In this document: piece after piece, positions 9,467 through 18,968 of the stretch
Layout: every line of letters starts with the position of its first letter
Position numbering within the stretch: position 1 is the stretch's first letter
Notes under the pieces: generated by a model
What the model saw: only the letters and a program-made list of their open reading frames with translations
Databases searched by the model: none
Told to the model about the DNA's origin: nothing
Translations under genes and position numbers: made by a program
Assembly: GCF_030398385.1 (NCBI RefSeq)
Contig: NZ_JAOAOQ010000011.1
Span: 88,708 to 152,707, forward strand
Direction of reading: 5' to 3'
Length of the DNA stretch: 64,000 nt
From: Aquibium sp. ELW1220
GTDB lineage: Bacteria; Pseudomonadota; Alphaproteobacteria; Rhizobiales; Rhizobiaceae

Positions 9467-10147
9467 GTGAACCTGCTGAAGAAGAGCTACCATCACCGGG
9501 ATCTGCGCAACGCGCTTCAGGACGCGGCGTTCGCCCTGATCGCGGAGCGCAACGGGGTAGCGTTCTCGTTGCGCGAACTCGGCGGCGCCGTGGGTGTCTC
9601 GCATGCTTCGGTGTACCGGCACTTCGCCGACAAGGCAGCGCTCCTGGAGGCGCTCACAGTCCGTGGGTTCGATCTTCTCCATGCCTATCAGCAGGAGGAG
9701 ATCAGTCTGGCCGGTGACGATGCCGTCGACAGGCTCCACGCGCTCAGCGACGCCTATATACGCTTTGCCCGCGAAAATCCCGGCGCCTTCTGGCTGATGT
9801 TCGGCTCCCGCGAGGAGAGCGCCTCGTCAGCCAAGGAACGCGAGCGCATCAACGAGGAGGCGCTACGAACCCTGATCGAGGTGATCGTTCGGTGCCAGGA
9901 CGAAGGGGTGATCGTCCCCGGCGATCCTCGCCGGATCGCGGGCTACCTGATCATGGCGCCGCATGGCTACGCCTGCTATTCGGTGCGGGATCTCGCGATG
10001 ATCGGCCTCGACGAAACGCTGATGTCGGCACGCACGGTATCGGAGATATCGTTGATCCCGGTCCTCAGACACCCGCCTTCGTCCGAAGCCGTGGCGGCGC
10101 GCTTTTTCGGCGCAACACCGAACCGCCACGACCTCGAAGAAGGTTGA
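9467..10147 (+). CDS. TetR/AcrR-family regulator (WHG-type C-terminal domain)
   Basis: 226 residues with a GTG start at 9467. The N-terminus has a TetR helix-turn-helix at about residues 15-60 (FSLRELGGAVGVSHASVYRHF followed by a DKAALL turn). The C-terminal ligand domain has PGAFWLMFG and MAPHGYACYSV, typical of the WHG-domain subgroup. It is divergent from the serine hydrolase across a 241-bp gap, the usual arrangement for a local repressor and its target. It ends 12 bp before the convergent dppF-like gene. The ligand is unknown. No convincing operator could be called in the gap. Confidence 0.88.
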   Translation: MNLLKKSYHHRDLRNALQDAAFALIAERNGVAFSLRELGGAVGVSHASVYRHFADKAALLEALTVRGFDLLHAYQQEEISLAGDDAVDRLHALSDAYIRFARENPGAFWLMFGSREESASSAKERERINEEALRTLIEVIVRCQDEGVIVPGDPRRIAGYLIMAPHGYACYSVRDLAMIGLDETLMSARTVSEISLIPVLRHPPSSEAVAARFFGATPNRHDLEEG

Positions 10148-10159
10148 TCCTCGGGCGCA

Positions 10160-11191
10160 TCACCCCTCCGCAAAGAGGTGACACCTCACCCCCGCATCCC
10201 CCCTCGCCAGCACCGGCGGGACCACCGTTTTGCAGTGCGGCATCACGAAGGGACAGCGGGGGTGGAAGTGGCAGCCGGGGGGCGGGTTGACGGGGTTGGG
10301 GATCTCGCCGGCGATCGCCAGCCGTTCCTTGCCCGCCATCTCGATGTCGGGCACCGCGTCGAGCAGCATGCGGGTGTAGGGGTGCTTCGGGTCGGCGAAG
10401 AGTTCGCGGGCCGGCGCCTCCTCCACAAGCCGCCCGAGATATAGCACGCCGACGCGGGTGGCCACGTGGCGCACCACGGCGAGGTTGTGGCTGATGAAGA
10501 GGTAGGTCAGCCCGAGCCGCTCCTGCAACTCGCGCAGCAGGTTCAGCACCTGCGCCTGGACCGAGACATCGAGCGCCGAGGTCGGCTCGTCACAGACGAT
10601 GAAATGCGGTTCGGAGGCCAGAGCGCGGGCGATGGCGATGCGCTGGCGTTGGCCGCCGGAGAACTCGTGCGGGAACTTGCTGCCGTCGCGCGGGTCGAGC
10701 CCGACCAGCGACAGAAGTTCGCCGACGCGGGCGGCGCGGTCCTTCGCGTCCGGGATCATGGCGAAAGCCTTGATCGGCTCCTCGACGATGGAACCGACGC
10801 GCCAGCGCGGGTTGAGGCTGGCGAAGGGATCCTGGAAGATCATCTGGATGCGGCGGCGCATGCGGCGCTGCACGTCGGCCGACTTCTCGCCCCAGACGTC
10901 GATGCCCTCGATGGTGATGGAGCCGGCCGAGGGCGGCAGAAGGCCCACGGCCATCTTGGCAATCGTCGACTTTCCGGAGCCGGATTCGCCGACCAGCGCA
11001 TAGGTTTCGCCGCGCCTGATGGAGAAGTCGACGCTGTCGACCGCCGTCAGCGTCACGCGGCCGCCGCCCTCGATCAGGCGGTTGAGCAGCGGCTTCGACA
11101 GGTCGAAGACGCGTCGCAGCCCCTTGACCTCGACCAGCGGGGCGTCGGTGGCGGGGCCTGGTGAGACCAATGAGGTTTCGGCGGGGTTCAT
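10160..11191 (-). CDS. Peptide/oligopeptide ABC transporter ATP-binding protein (DppF/OppF type)
   Basis: 343 residues. It has Walker A GESGSGKS (residues 68-75), signature FSGGQRQRIAIARAL, Walker B FIVCDEPTSALD, and the C-terminal oligopeptide-transporter domain with a Cys-rich PPGCHFHPRCPF motif. That motif binds an Fe-S cluster in some DppD/F proteins. It is the last gene of a five-gene peptide-uptake operon, and its ATG overlaps the dppD stop by 4 bp. It works with the DppD-like ATPase as the heterodimeric motor on the inner face of the membrane. Substrate class (peptide, opine, nickel or sugar) cannot be fixed from the ATPase. Confidence 0.93.
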   Translation of the reverse strand: MNPAETSLVSPGPATDAPLVEVKGLRRVFDLSKPLLNRLIEGGGRVTLTAVDSVDFSIRRGETYALVGESGSGKSTIAKMAVGLLPPSAGSITIEGIDVWGEKSADVQRRMRRRIQMIFQDPFASLNPRWRVGSIVEEPIKAFAMIPDAKDRAARVGELLSLVGLDPRDGSKFPHEFSGGQRQRIAIARALASEPHFIVCDEPTSALDVSVQAQVLNLLRELQERLGLTYLFISHNLAVVRHVATRVGVLYLGRLVEEAPARELFADPKHPYTRMLLDAVPDIEMAGKERLAIAGEIPNPVNPPPGCHFHPRCPFVMPHCKTVVPPVLARGDAGVRCHLFAEG

Positions 11192-12237
11192 TGCGGGACC
11201 TCCGCCGGTGCCCGCGTGACGCCGAGACCGACCTCCGATGCGCGGCCGGCGATCTCTGGCGGCGGCGGGTTTTTCGCGTCGTGCAGAAAGCAGGCGGCCT
11301 GGGTGGCGCCGGCCGGATAGGCGTCGGGCCGCTCCGCGCGGCAGCGGTCGAAGGCGAAGTCGCAGCGCGGGTTGAAGGCGCAGCCAGGCGGGATCGCACC
11401 CAGCCTGGGCATCGATCCGGGGATCTGCGCAAGCTTCTCGTCGGGATCGCCGGCCAGCGAGGGGATCGCCGCCATGAGGCCGCGCGTGTAGGGGTGCTGC
11501 GGATGCTTGACCACGTCGCGCACCGGTCCGATCTCGGCCAGACGCCCGGCATAGAGCACGCAGACGCGGTCGGCCGTCTCGGCGATCACGCCCATGTCGT
11601 GGGTGATCAGCATGACGGAGGCGCCGCGGTCGGCGCAGATGCGCTTGAGCAGGGCGATGATCTGCGCCTGGACGGAGACGTCGAGCGCCGTTGTCGGCTC
11701 ATCGGCGATGACGAGCTGCGGGTCGGCGGCGAGCGCCAGCGCGATCACCACCCGCTGCCGCATGCCGCCGGAGAACTGGTGCGGATAGGCCGACAGCCGC
11801 TCGGCCGCGGCCGGGATGCCTACCTCCTCCAGCAGGCGCTGCGCCTTGTCGCGCGCGGCGCGGCCAGACAGCTGCTCATGCGTCAGGATCGTCTCGGTCA
11901 GCTGCTCGCCGATGCGGTAGAGCGGGTTGAGGCTGGTCAGCGGATCCTGGAAGATCATGCCGATGCGCTTGCCGCGCACGTGGCGCATGCGCTCGGGCGG
12001 CAGGTGGTCGATCCGCTCGCCGGCCAGTCTGATCTCGCCGCCCGCCACCCGGCCCGGCGGTTCCAGCAGGCCGATGATGGCCGAGCCGGTGATGGACTTG
12101 CCGGCGCCGGATTCGCCCACCATGCCGAGCACCTCGCCGGGCGCGATGTCGAAGGACAGGTCGTCGATGGCCCTCAGCACGCCGCGGCGCGTCGGAATTT
12201 CGACCCTGAGGTTTCTGACGGAAAGGGTGGGGGTCAT
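11188..12237 (-). CDS. Peptide ABC transporter ATP-binding protein (DppD/OppD type)
   Basis: 349 residues from the ATG at 12237, which overlaps the permease stop at 12234 by 4 bp. It has Walker A GESGAGKS, signature FSGGMRQRVVIALAL, Walker B LVIADEPTTALD, the H-loop in LITHDMG, and the C-terminal PPGCAFNPRCDF cysteine motif of the oligopeptide subfamily. It pairs with the DppF-like ATPase encoded next. The gene order SBP, permease, permease, ATPase, ATPase is the canonical dpp/opp layout. Confidence 0.93.
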   Translation of the reverse strand: MTPTLSVRNLRVEIPTRRGVLRAIDDLSFDIAPGEVLGMVGESGAGKSITGSAIIGLLEPPGRVAGGEIRLAGERIDHLPPERMRHVRGKRIGMIFQDPLTSLNPLYRIGEQLTETILTHEQLSGRAARDKAQRLLEEVGIPAAAERLSAYPHQFSGGMRQRVVIALALAADPQLVIADEPTTALDVSVQAQIIALLKRICADRGASVMLITHDMGVIAETADRVCVLYAGRLAEIGPVRDVVKHPQHPYTRGLMAAIPSLAGDPDEKLAQIPGSMPRLGAIPPGCAFNPRCDFAFDRCRAERPDAYPAGATQAACFLHDAKNPPPPEIAGRASEVGLGVTRAPAEVPQ

Positions 12238-13193
12238 CTGAGCTTCGGATTCAGGGCGTCGCGCAGCCAGTCGCCGAGCAGGTTGACCGAGAGCGCGAGG
12301 ATGGCCAGCGTGATGCCGGGAAAGATCGTGATCCACCATTCGCCGGAGAACAGGAAGTCGTTGCCGATGCGGATCAGCGTGCCGAGCGACGGCTGCGTCG
12401 GCGGGACGCCGACGCCGAGGAAGGAGAGGGTGGCCTCGGTGATGATGGCGAGCGCGAGGTTGATCGTGGCGATCACCAGCACCGGACCGAGCACGTTGGG
12501 CAGAACGTGCTTGACCATGATGGTCCAGGGCCTGAGCCCGATCAGTCGCGCCGCGAGCACATATTCCTTGTTCTTCTCGACCAGCACCGAGCCGCGCACC
12601 GTACGTGCATATTGCACCCAGAACGACAGGCCGATCGACAGAACGAGCACGCCGAAGACGATGTCCTGGTAGGAGTTGGGTCCGGCGACGCCGCGCGCCA
12701 CGCCGTCGATCAGGAGTGCGATCAGGATCGCCGGAAAGGTCAGTTGCACGTCGGCGATACGCATGATCACCGAATCGACGACGCCGCCGAGATAGCCGGC
12801 GAGCAGGCCGAGCGTCACGCCCACCACCATCGCGAAAAGCACGCTGGCGAAGCCAACCGCGAGCGAGATGCGCATGCCGTAGAGGATGGTCGACAGGATG
12901 TCGCGGCCCTGGTCGTCGGTGCCGAGCAGGAAACGCGGGTCGCCTTCGCCGGTCCAGGCCGGAGGGAAGAAGGAGTCCATGATCGACAGCGTCGCCGGGT
13001 CGAACGGATCGTGCGGCGCGATCAGCGGCGCAAACAGCGCCGACAAAAGCAGCAGAAGCGTCACGACCGCCGAGATGACGGTAATCGGCGAGCGGGTGAA
13101 GGAGAACCAGATGTCGTTGTCGCGCAGCCGGGCGACCAGGCCAGGTGCGCGTGCGGCCGTTTCGACTGGCGCGGCTTCGGTCGCGTCGCTCAT
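12234..13193 (-). CDS. Peptide ABC transporter permease (DppC type)
   Basis: 319 residues from the ATG at 13193, with 4-bp overlaps at both ends of the gene. The cytoplasmic N-tail is followed by a first helix (VISAVVTLLLLLSALFAPL) and the OppC N-terminal region. The binding-protein-dependent transport (BPD) domain carries the EAA loop at about residues 210-235 (EYVLAARLIGLRPWTIMVKH). It forms the membrane pore with the DppB-like subunit. Confidence 0.93.
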   Translation of the reverse strand: MSDATEAAPVETAARAPGLVARLRDNDIWFSFTRSPITVISAVVTLLLLLSALFAPLIAPHDPFDPATLSIMDSFFPPAWTGEGDPRFLLGTDDQGRDILSTILYGMRISLAVGFASVLFAMVVGVTLGLLAGYLGGVVDSVIMRIADVQLTFPAILIALLIDGVARGVAGPNSYQDIVFGVLVLSIGLSFWVQYARTVRGSVLVEKNKEYVLAARLIGLRPWTIMVKHVLPNVLGPVLVIATINLALAIITEATLSFLGVGVPPTQPSLGTLIRIGNDFLFSGEWWITIFPGITLAILALSVNLLGDWLRDALNPKLR

Positions 13194-14170
13194 CCGCGTG
13201 CGCCTCCGAGCCTGATGCGGGGATCGACCGCGACGTAGAGCAGGTCGACGATGAAGTTGATCGTGACGAACAGGAAGGCGATCAGCAGCAGGTAGGCGGC
13301 CATGATCGGAATGTCGACGCTCTGCACGGCCTGCAGGAACATCAGGCCCATGCCGGGCCACTGGAACACCGTCTCGGTGATGATGGCGAAGGCGATGATG
13401 GAGCCCACCTGCAGGCCGGTGATGGTGATGACCGGCACGAGGGTGTTCTTCAGCGCGTGGCCGAAATTGATCGCGCGGCGCGACAGGCCACGGGCACGGG
13501 CGAACTTGATGTAGTCGGTGCGCAGCACCTCCAGCATCTCGCCGCGCACGAGCCGCATGATCAGCGTCATCTGGAACAGGCCGAGCGTGATCGACGGCAG
13601 GATCAGCGACTGCAGGCCCGACGTGGTCAGCAGCCCGGTGGTCCAGCCGAAGCCGATGTCGACGACGGCGCCGCGCCCGAAGGAAGGCAGCCAGCCGAGA
13701 TTCACCGAGACGAGGAAGATGAGCAGGATGCCGATCAGGAAGGTGGGCAGCGAGACACCGATCAGCGAGATGGCCAGGAAAGCGCGCGACGCCCAGGAGC
13801 GCGGGTACAGCCCGGTGAAGACGCCCATCGGCACGCCGACGGCAAGCGCGAAGAAGGCGGAGACGAGCGAAAGCTCCAGCGTCGCCGGCAGGCGCGAGGC
13901 GATCAGCGCCGCCACGGGCTGCTTGAACTGGTAGGAGATGCCGAAATCCAGCTGGGCGGCCCGCAGGATGAAGCGACCGAACTGCAACAGCACAGGGTCG
14001 TTGAGCCCCAGCGCCTCGCGCAGTGCCGCGCGATCCTCCGGCGAGGTGTCGACCCCGACGAGCTGGTTCACCGGGTCGCCGACGAAGCGAAACATGATGA
14101 AGGAGATGAGCGCCACGACGAGCATGACGCCGATGGCCTGGACGAGTCGCCGGATGGCGAAAGCGAGCAT
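13190..14170 (-). CDS. Peptide ABC transporter permease (DppB type)
   Basis: 326 residues. The first membrane helix starts at the N-terminus (LAFAIRRLVQAIGVMLVV), and a large periplasmic loop contains DPVNQLVG, typical of DppB/OppB. The inner-membrane domain has the EAA loop (DYIKFARARGLSRRAINFGH). It lies 66 bp after the binding-protein gene, a gap that allows the usual higher expression of the binding protein. The DppC-like partner follows with a 4-bp overlap. Confidence 0.93.
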   Translation of the reverse strand: MLAFAIRRLVQAIGVMLVVALISFIMFRFVGDPVNQLVGVDTSPEDRAALREALGLNDPVLLQFGRFILRAAQLDFGISYQFKQPVAALIASRLPATLELSLVSAFFALAVGVPMGVFTGLYPRSWASRAFLAISLIGVSLPTFLIGILLIFLVSVNLGWLPSFGRGAVVDIGFGWTTGLLTTSGLQSLILPSITLGLFQMTLIMRLVRGEMLEVLRTDYIKFARARGLSRRAINFGHALKNTLVPVITITGLQVGSIIAFAIITETVFQWPGMGLMFLQAVQSVDIPIMAAYLLLIAFLFVTINFIVDLLYVAVDPRIRLGGARG

Positions 14171-14236
14171 GCGGTCAAGCCTCTCTGAGCGTTGCGGCCC
14201 GCGCTGGTGCGCGGGCCGTTGTCGCGGCGGAGGCCG

Positions 14237-15850
14237 TCAGTTCACCTTGGCCCAGTAGAACAGGACCTGGTTGTCGGGGCGCTGGACGATCTCGACGTTC
14301 TTGCGCTTGCCCCAGGCCAGCGACTGCTGGTGCAGCGGGATGTGCGAGGTCTCCTGCGTCATGATCGTGTAGGCTTCCGTGATCATGGCGTCACGCTTGG
14401 CCGTGTCGGTCTCGACCACGATCTTGGCGGCGAGCGCGTCCATGTCCTTGTTGCAGTAGCCGCCCAGGTTGAAGGGGCCGCCCTTGCCGGTCTCGTCGCG
14501 GCAGCCCGCGAGATTGACCAGGACATTCCAGGAGTCGAACGAGCCGGGCGTCCAGCCGAGCAGGTAGAAGTCGGTGTCGTAGCCGCCCGGCGCCAGCACC
14601 TTGGCGAAGTACTGCGCCTTGGGCTGGGCGTTGAGGTTCACCTTCACGCCGATCCTGGCCAGCATCGAGACGGTGGCCTGGCAGATCGCCTCGTCGTTGA
14701 CGTAGCGGTCGTTCGGGCAATCCATGCCGACGGTGAAGCCGTCCGGATAGCCCGCATCGGCGAGCAGCTTCTTGGCCGCTTCGGGATCATAGGGCCAGCG
14801 CGTGAAGTTCTTGGAGCCGGAGAACTGCTCGTTGGCGATGAGCAGCGGTACCGGCGTCGACAGGCCGCGCATGACGCGTTCCTTGATCGCCTCGATGTCG
14901 ATCGCCTGGTACAGCGCCTTGCGGACGTTCGGGTCCTTGAACGGGTTCTTGCCCTTGACGTCGGAGGAGGCGAGCTCGTCGTCCATCTGGTTGAAGCCGA
15001 GATGAATGACGCGCAGTTCCGGACCCGTCATCGCTTCGGTGTTCGGGTCGGCGTTGACGCGCGGGATGTCCTGCACCGGCACCGGGTCGATCAGGTCGAC
15101 GTCGCCGGCGAGCAGGGCCGCCACGCGCGTGCCGTCGGCGGCGATCGGGGTGAACACGACTTCGGTCAGGTTGTGCTCCGGCGTGCCCCACCAGCCGGCA
15201 TTCGGCTTGAAGACCGTCTTCACGCCGGGCTCGTGGCTCTCGATCGTGAAGGGGCCGGTGCCGTTGGTCTTGAAGGCCGCCGGACCCGGGTTGGTGTCCT
15301 TGGCGGAGATCGGCTTGGTCGCGCCTTCGGCCTCGGCCCATTCCTTGTCCATCATGTACCAGGTGTCCCATTCGTAGTGGAGAATGGGATTGGGCGAGGT
15401 AAGCTTAACCTCGACCGTGTGGTCGTCGATGGCCGTCCAGACGGAATCGGCGGGGATGCGCGTCTTGAGGTCGGAGGAGGCGTCGCGGACGCGCTCGGCG
15501 GAAAAGACCACGTCGGCCGCCGTGAAGTCGTTGCCGTTGGAGAACTTGACGCCCTTGCGGAGATTGAAGCGCCAGGTCAGCGGATCGACCAGTTCCCAGC
15601 TCTCGGCGAGGCCAGGGATGATCTGGAGGTCCTTGTCCCGCTTGGTGAGACCTTCGTAGACGTTGCCGAACATGCCGAGCGAGAAGGTCTCGTTGAGCGT
15701 GTAGGGGTCGAGCGCGTTCAGTGTGCCCTGGAAGGCGAAGCGCAGCGTCTCGGCCTGCGCCGCAGTGCCGAGCAGAAGGCTCGCCGTTGCGGCGAGCAGG
15801 GCCTTGCGGCCGGACATGGCAAGGCAGTTCGTACGGAATCGTGCGATCAT
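14237..15850 (-). CDS. Peptide ABC transporter substrate-binding protein (SBP_bac_5, DppA type)
   Basis: 537 residues from the ATG at 15850. A GGGAG site lies 7-11 bases upstream; two TTG codons immediately upstream are less likely starts. A Sec signal peptide (residues 1-36, ending TAAQAE) is followed by the mature family 5 solute-binding fold: NVYEGLTKRD, LRKGVKFSNGNDFTAADV and the C-terminal YTIMTQETSHIPLHQQ. There is no lipobox, so it is a free periplasmic protein. First gene of the operon and its specificity determinant. The ligand cannot be read from the sequence; di- or oligopeptide is the default. Confidence 0.93.
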   Translation of the reverse strand: MIARFRTNCLAMSGRKALLAATASLLLGTAAQAETLRFAFQGTLNALDPYTLNETFSLGMFGNVYEGLTKRDKDLQIIPGLAESWELVDPLTWRFNLRKGVKFSNGNDFTAADVVFSAERVRDASSDLKTRIPADSVWTAIDDHTVEVKLTSPNPILHYEWDTWYMMDKEWAEAEGATKPISAKDTNPGPAAFKTNGTGPFTIESHEPGVKTVFKPNAGWWGTPEHNLTEVVFTPIAADGTRVAALLAGDVDLIDPVPVQDIPRVNADPNTEAMTGPELRVIHLGFNQMDDELASSDVKGKNPFKDPNVRKALYQAIDIEAIKERVMRGLSTPVPLLIANEQFSGSKNFTRWPYDPEAAKKLLADAGYPDGFTVGMDCPNDRYVNDEAICQATVSMLARIGVKVNLNAQPKAQYFAKVLAPGGYDTDFYLLGWTPGSFDSWNVLVNLAGCRDETGKGGPFNLGGYCNKDMDALAAKIVVETDTAKRDAMITEAYTIMTQETSHIPLHQQSLAWGKRKNVEIVQRPDNQVLFYWAKVN

Positions 15851-16002
15851 CAACAATCTCCCATTTGTGGCACCGACCGTCGTTTCGCGCGGCCCGTCGT
15901 ACCCGGATACGCACTATCCGGGAAAGGCGAGGCCAACGCAACCCGTGTCGACAGGCCCGGTTGCGTTTCCCTCCAGGGGCTGCCGGCAGCCATGCGGGAG
16001 CT

Positions 16003-17400
16003 TCAGAGGTGCAGCGCGTGGCCGAGGGCGCGCATGGCGGCTTCCTGCACCGCCTCGCCCATGGTCGGATGGGCGTGAATCGTGGCAGCGACATCCTCCA
16101 GGCGCGCGCCCATCTCGATGGCATGCGCGAAGTAGGCCGCCATCTCCGACACCTGCACGCCGGTCGCCTGGATGCCGAGGATGACGTTATCGTCGGCGCG
16201 GGCGACGATGCGGACGAAGCCGTCGTCGCGCTCCAGCGTCATGGCGCGGCCGTTGGCCTGAAAGGGGAACATGCCAACCCGCGTATCGATACCGGCCTTT
16301 TGCGCGTCGGTCGGCGACAGCCCAGCCGAGACGATCTCGGGATCGGTGAAGCAGACGGCAGGAATGGCCCGCCTGTCCCAGGCCCTGCGGTGCCCGGCGG
16401 CGATCTCGGCCACCATCTCGCCCTGCGCCATGGCCCGGTGCGCCAGCATGGGCTCGCCAGTGACGTCGCCGATGGCATGGACGCCGCGCATCGAGGTGCG
16501 GCAGTGCTCGTCGACGGCGATGGCGTGGCCGTCCATGGTGAGATCGAGTTCCTCCAGGCCCCAGCCGCGCGTCGCGGGCCTGCGGCCGACGGTCACCAGC
16601 ACCTTGTCGGCGGCCACCGTTCGGCTCGCGCCTTCGGCGTCGACGAAAGCGAGGGTTCCGGTGTTTTCGGCGTAGCGGTCGGCCCTGGCACCGGTCAGGA
16701 CCTCGATGCCGAGCTTTTCCAGCCGCCGTGCGACGGGGCGCGTCAGATCCGCGTCCCAGAGCGGCAGAATGCGATCGGCCGCCTCGAGGATCGTCACCTT
16801 CGCGCCGAGCTTGGCGAAGGTGGTGCCGAGTTCGAGGCCGATATAGCCGGCGCCGACGACCGCCAGCCGCTCGGGCACCGCCGTGAGCGAAAGCGCTTCG
16901 GTGGACGAAAGGACGTTGCCGCCGAAGGGCAGACCGGGCAACGCTACCGCTTCGGAGCCGGTGGCGATGACCACGGTCCCGGCCAGGATGCGCTGCGGCC
17001 CGGTCGGGGTCTCCACCACCACCGACTTGCCGTCGCGAAAACGCGCCCAGCCCTCGACCTGCTTGACGCCGGCCTTCTTGAGCAGGCCGGAGACGCCGCC
17101 GGTGAGGCGGCGGACGATGCCGTCCTTCCATTCGACTGTGCGGGCGAGGTCGATGGCGGGAGAGGCGGCGGTGATGCCGAGCGACGAGGTGCCGGCCGCG
17201 AAATGCCCGAGCCTGGCAAATTCCTCGGCCGCGTGGATCATGGCCTTGGAGGGGATGCAGCCGACATTGAGACACGTGCCGCCGGGCTTCGCCGCCTCGA
17301 CGATCACGGTATCGAGCCCGAGCTGGCCGGCGCGGATGGCGCAGACATAGCCGCCGGGCCCGGCGCCGATGACGAGGAGCTGGCAGGTGATGTCGATCAT
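16003..17400 (-). CDS. lpdV: Dihydrolipoyl dehydrogenase, E3 of the branched-chain 2-oxoacid complex
   Basis: 465 residues. FAD-binding GAGPGG near residues 12-17, redox-active disulfide C43/C48 in [16 protein letters not shown]-binding [10 protein letters not shown], second FAD motif and the C-terminal interface with the catalytic pair in [11 protein letters not shown] (His and Glu). It reoxidises dihydrolipoyl-E2 with NAD+. It closes the bkd operon (bkdA1-bkdA2-bkdB-lpdV order as in Pseudomonas) but is separated from bkdB by a 160-bp inverted repeat. The symbol follows that gene order; the enzyme could also serve other complexes. Confidence 0.93.
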   Translation of the reverse strand: MIDITCQLLVIGAGPGGYVCAIRAGQLGLDTVIVEAAKPGGTCLNVGCIPSKAMIHAAEEFARLGHFAAGTSSLGITAASPAIDLARTVEWKDGIVRRLTGGVSGLLKKAGVKQVEGWARFRDGKSVVVETPTGPQRILAGTVVIATGSEAVALPGLPFGGNVLSSTEALSLTAVPERLAVVGAGYIGLELGTTFAKLGAKVTILEAADRILPLWDADLTRPVARRLEKLGIEVLTGARADRYAENTGTLAFVDAEGASRTVAADKVLVTVGRRPATRGWGLEELDLTMDGHAIAVDEHCRTSMRGVHAIGDVTGEPMLAHRAMAQGEMVAEIAAGHRRAWDRRAIPAVCFTDPEIVSAGLSPTDAQKAGIDTRVGMFPFQANGRAMTLERDDGFVRIVARADDNVILGIQATGVQVSEMAAYFAHAIEMGARLEDVAATIHAHPTMGEAVQEAAMRALGHALHL

Positions 17401-17435
17401 GGGGCGGCTCCGAATGGCGATACCTGCGCCCTACG

Positions 17436-17595
17436 GCGCCCCCCTCTGTCCTGCCGGACATCTCCCCCACGAGGGGGGAGATCGGCAGCCCGAGCGATGG
17501 CGCTCTTCCTGCAACGCTGGCGATTGGCGACAACTTCCATGCTGCCCGATCTCCCCCCTCGTGGGGGAGATGTCCGGCAGGACAGAGGGGGGCGC
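17436..17595. repeat. Long inverted repeat, family A copy 1
   Basis: Two arms of about 54 bp are nearly perfect reverse complements, from GCGCCCCCCTCTGTCC at the left end to GGACAGAGGGGGGCGC at the right end. Each arm contains its own hairpin (CTCCCCC-acgag-GGGGGAG). An asymmetric core of about 50 bp with GATTGGCG lies between them. It sits inside the bkd operon between bkdB and lpdV. Three more copies are in this window (26374, 45072, 45795). The two-palindrome design recalls RIME-type rhizobial intergenic mosaic elements. Confidence 0.92.
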
Positions 17596-17632
17596 GACGG
17601 AACGCGACGTCTCGCGGCCAAGATCATCCGCC

Positions 17633-18967
17633 TCACCCCTCGATGAAGATCGAGGCCGGCGTCTCGAGCAGCGCCTTGACGCGCTGCACGAAGACCGCGG
17701 CATCCCAGCCGTCGATGACCCTGTGGTCGAAGCTCGAGGACAGGTTCATCATCTTCTTCGGCACGAACTGCGTCCCGTCCCACATCGGCCGGACCTGCAT
17801 CTTGTTGACGCCGACGATCGCCACCTCCGGATGGTTGATCACCGGCGTGGTGGCGATGCCGCCGAGCGCGCCGAGCGAGGTGATGGTGATGGTCGAGCCG
17901 GTCAGTTCCTCGCGCGTCGCCGTGCCGTTGCGGGCGGCTTCGGCCAGGCGCACGATTTCGGCCGCCGCTCCCCATAGGTCGAGTGCTTCCGCATGACGCA
18001 CAACCGGTACGACTAGGCCGTTCTTTGTCTGCGCGGCGATGCCGCAATGAATGCCGCCGAACTGGCGCACGACGCCTGCCTCGTCGTCGTAGTGGGCGTT
18101 GATGTTGGGCTGTTCCTTCAGCGCCTTCACCATGGCCAGCATCAGGAATGGCAGCAGCGTCAGCTTCGGCCGGTCGTCGCGGCGGCTGGCGTTCAGGCTC
18201 GCGCGCAATTGTTCCAGCGCATCCATCTCGATCTCGTCGACATAGGTGATGTGGGCAATGCGCGATTTCGACAGCGCCATCTTCTGCGCGATCCTGCGGC
18301 GCAGGCCCACCACCTTGAACTCGGTAACGCGGTGGTCGGGCGCCTTGCCCGCCGGAGCGATCGGGCGCGCGCCCTGCTCGGCGAAGGCGTCGAGGTCCTC
18401 ATGCGTGATGCGCCCGGCAGGGCCGGTGCCCGGCACAAAACGCAGGTCGATGCCGCGCTCGCGCGCCTTCAGCCGCACGGAGGGCGCGGCGAGCGGCTTT
18501 TCGCCTTCCTTGCGGGCATGTGCCGGCAGCGTGCGGCGCGGGGGCTCCGGCTTTTCGACCGGCTGGGTCGGGCCGCCCGCCTCGTCGTCATCCTCGGACG
18601 TGGCTGGGGCCGGCTTCTGCGCCGCGGTTGCGGGGTTTATGGCAGCCCGAGCCTCGGACGGTGCCTGCGCGGTTGGTTCCTTCGCCGGCGGCTCGGCATC
18701 CGTGCCGTCCCTGACGTTTCCGTCGCCCGCCACGTCGAGGCGGATCAGCGGCGCGCCGACGGCGATCTGCTCGCCGATCTCGCCGCCCAGCCAGGCGACC
18801 GTGCCGTCGGTCGGGGAGGGGATCTCGACCGTGGCCTTGTCGGTCATCACGGCGGCCAGCACCATGTCTTCCTTGACCGGGTCGCCCACCTTGACGTGCC
18901 ACTCGACGAGCTCGGCCTCGGCGACGCCCTCGCCGACGTCCGGCATCTTGATCACGAACACGCCCAT
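17633..18967 (-). CDS. bkdB: Branched-chain 2-oxoacid dehydrogenase E2 (dihydrolipoamide acyltransferase)
   Basis: 444 residues from the ATG at 18967, one base after the E1-beta stop. N-terminal lipoyl domain with the lipoylated Lys44 in MTDKATVEIP, a long Ala/Pro/Glu linker (about residues 80-150), a peripheral subunit-binding domain near 155-190 (AAPSVRLKARERGIDLRFV) and a C-terminal catalytic domain ending with the active-site motif FDHRVIDGWDAA. One lipoyl domain and the gene order favour the branched-chain complex over pyruvate or 2-oxoglutarate complexes. It accepts acyl groups from the BkdA1/A2 E1 and passes them to CoA. Confidence 0.93.
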   Translation of the reverse strand: MGVFVIKMPDVGEGVAEAELVEWHVKVGDPVKEDMVLAAVMTDKATVEIPSPTDGTVAWLGGEIGEQIAVGAPLIRLDVAGDGNVRDGTDAEPPAKEPTAQAPSEARAAINPATAAQKPAPATSEDDDEAGGPTQPVEKPEPPRRTLPAHARKEGEKPLAAPSVRLKARERGIDLRFVPGTGPAGRITHEDLDAFAEQGARPIAPAGKAPDHRVTEFKVVGLRRRIAQKMALSKSRIAHITYVDEIEMDALEQLRASLNASRRDDRPKLTLLPFLMLAMVKALKEQPNINAHYDDEAGVVRQFGGIHCGIAAQTKNGLVVPVVRHAEALDLWGAAAEIVRLAEAARNGTATREELTGSTITITSLGALGGIATTPVINHPEVAIVGVNKMQVRPMWDGTQFVPKKMMNLSSSFDHRVIDGWDAAVFVQRVKALLETPASIFIEG

Positions 18968-18968
18968 G

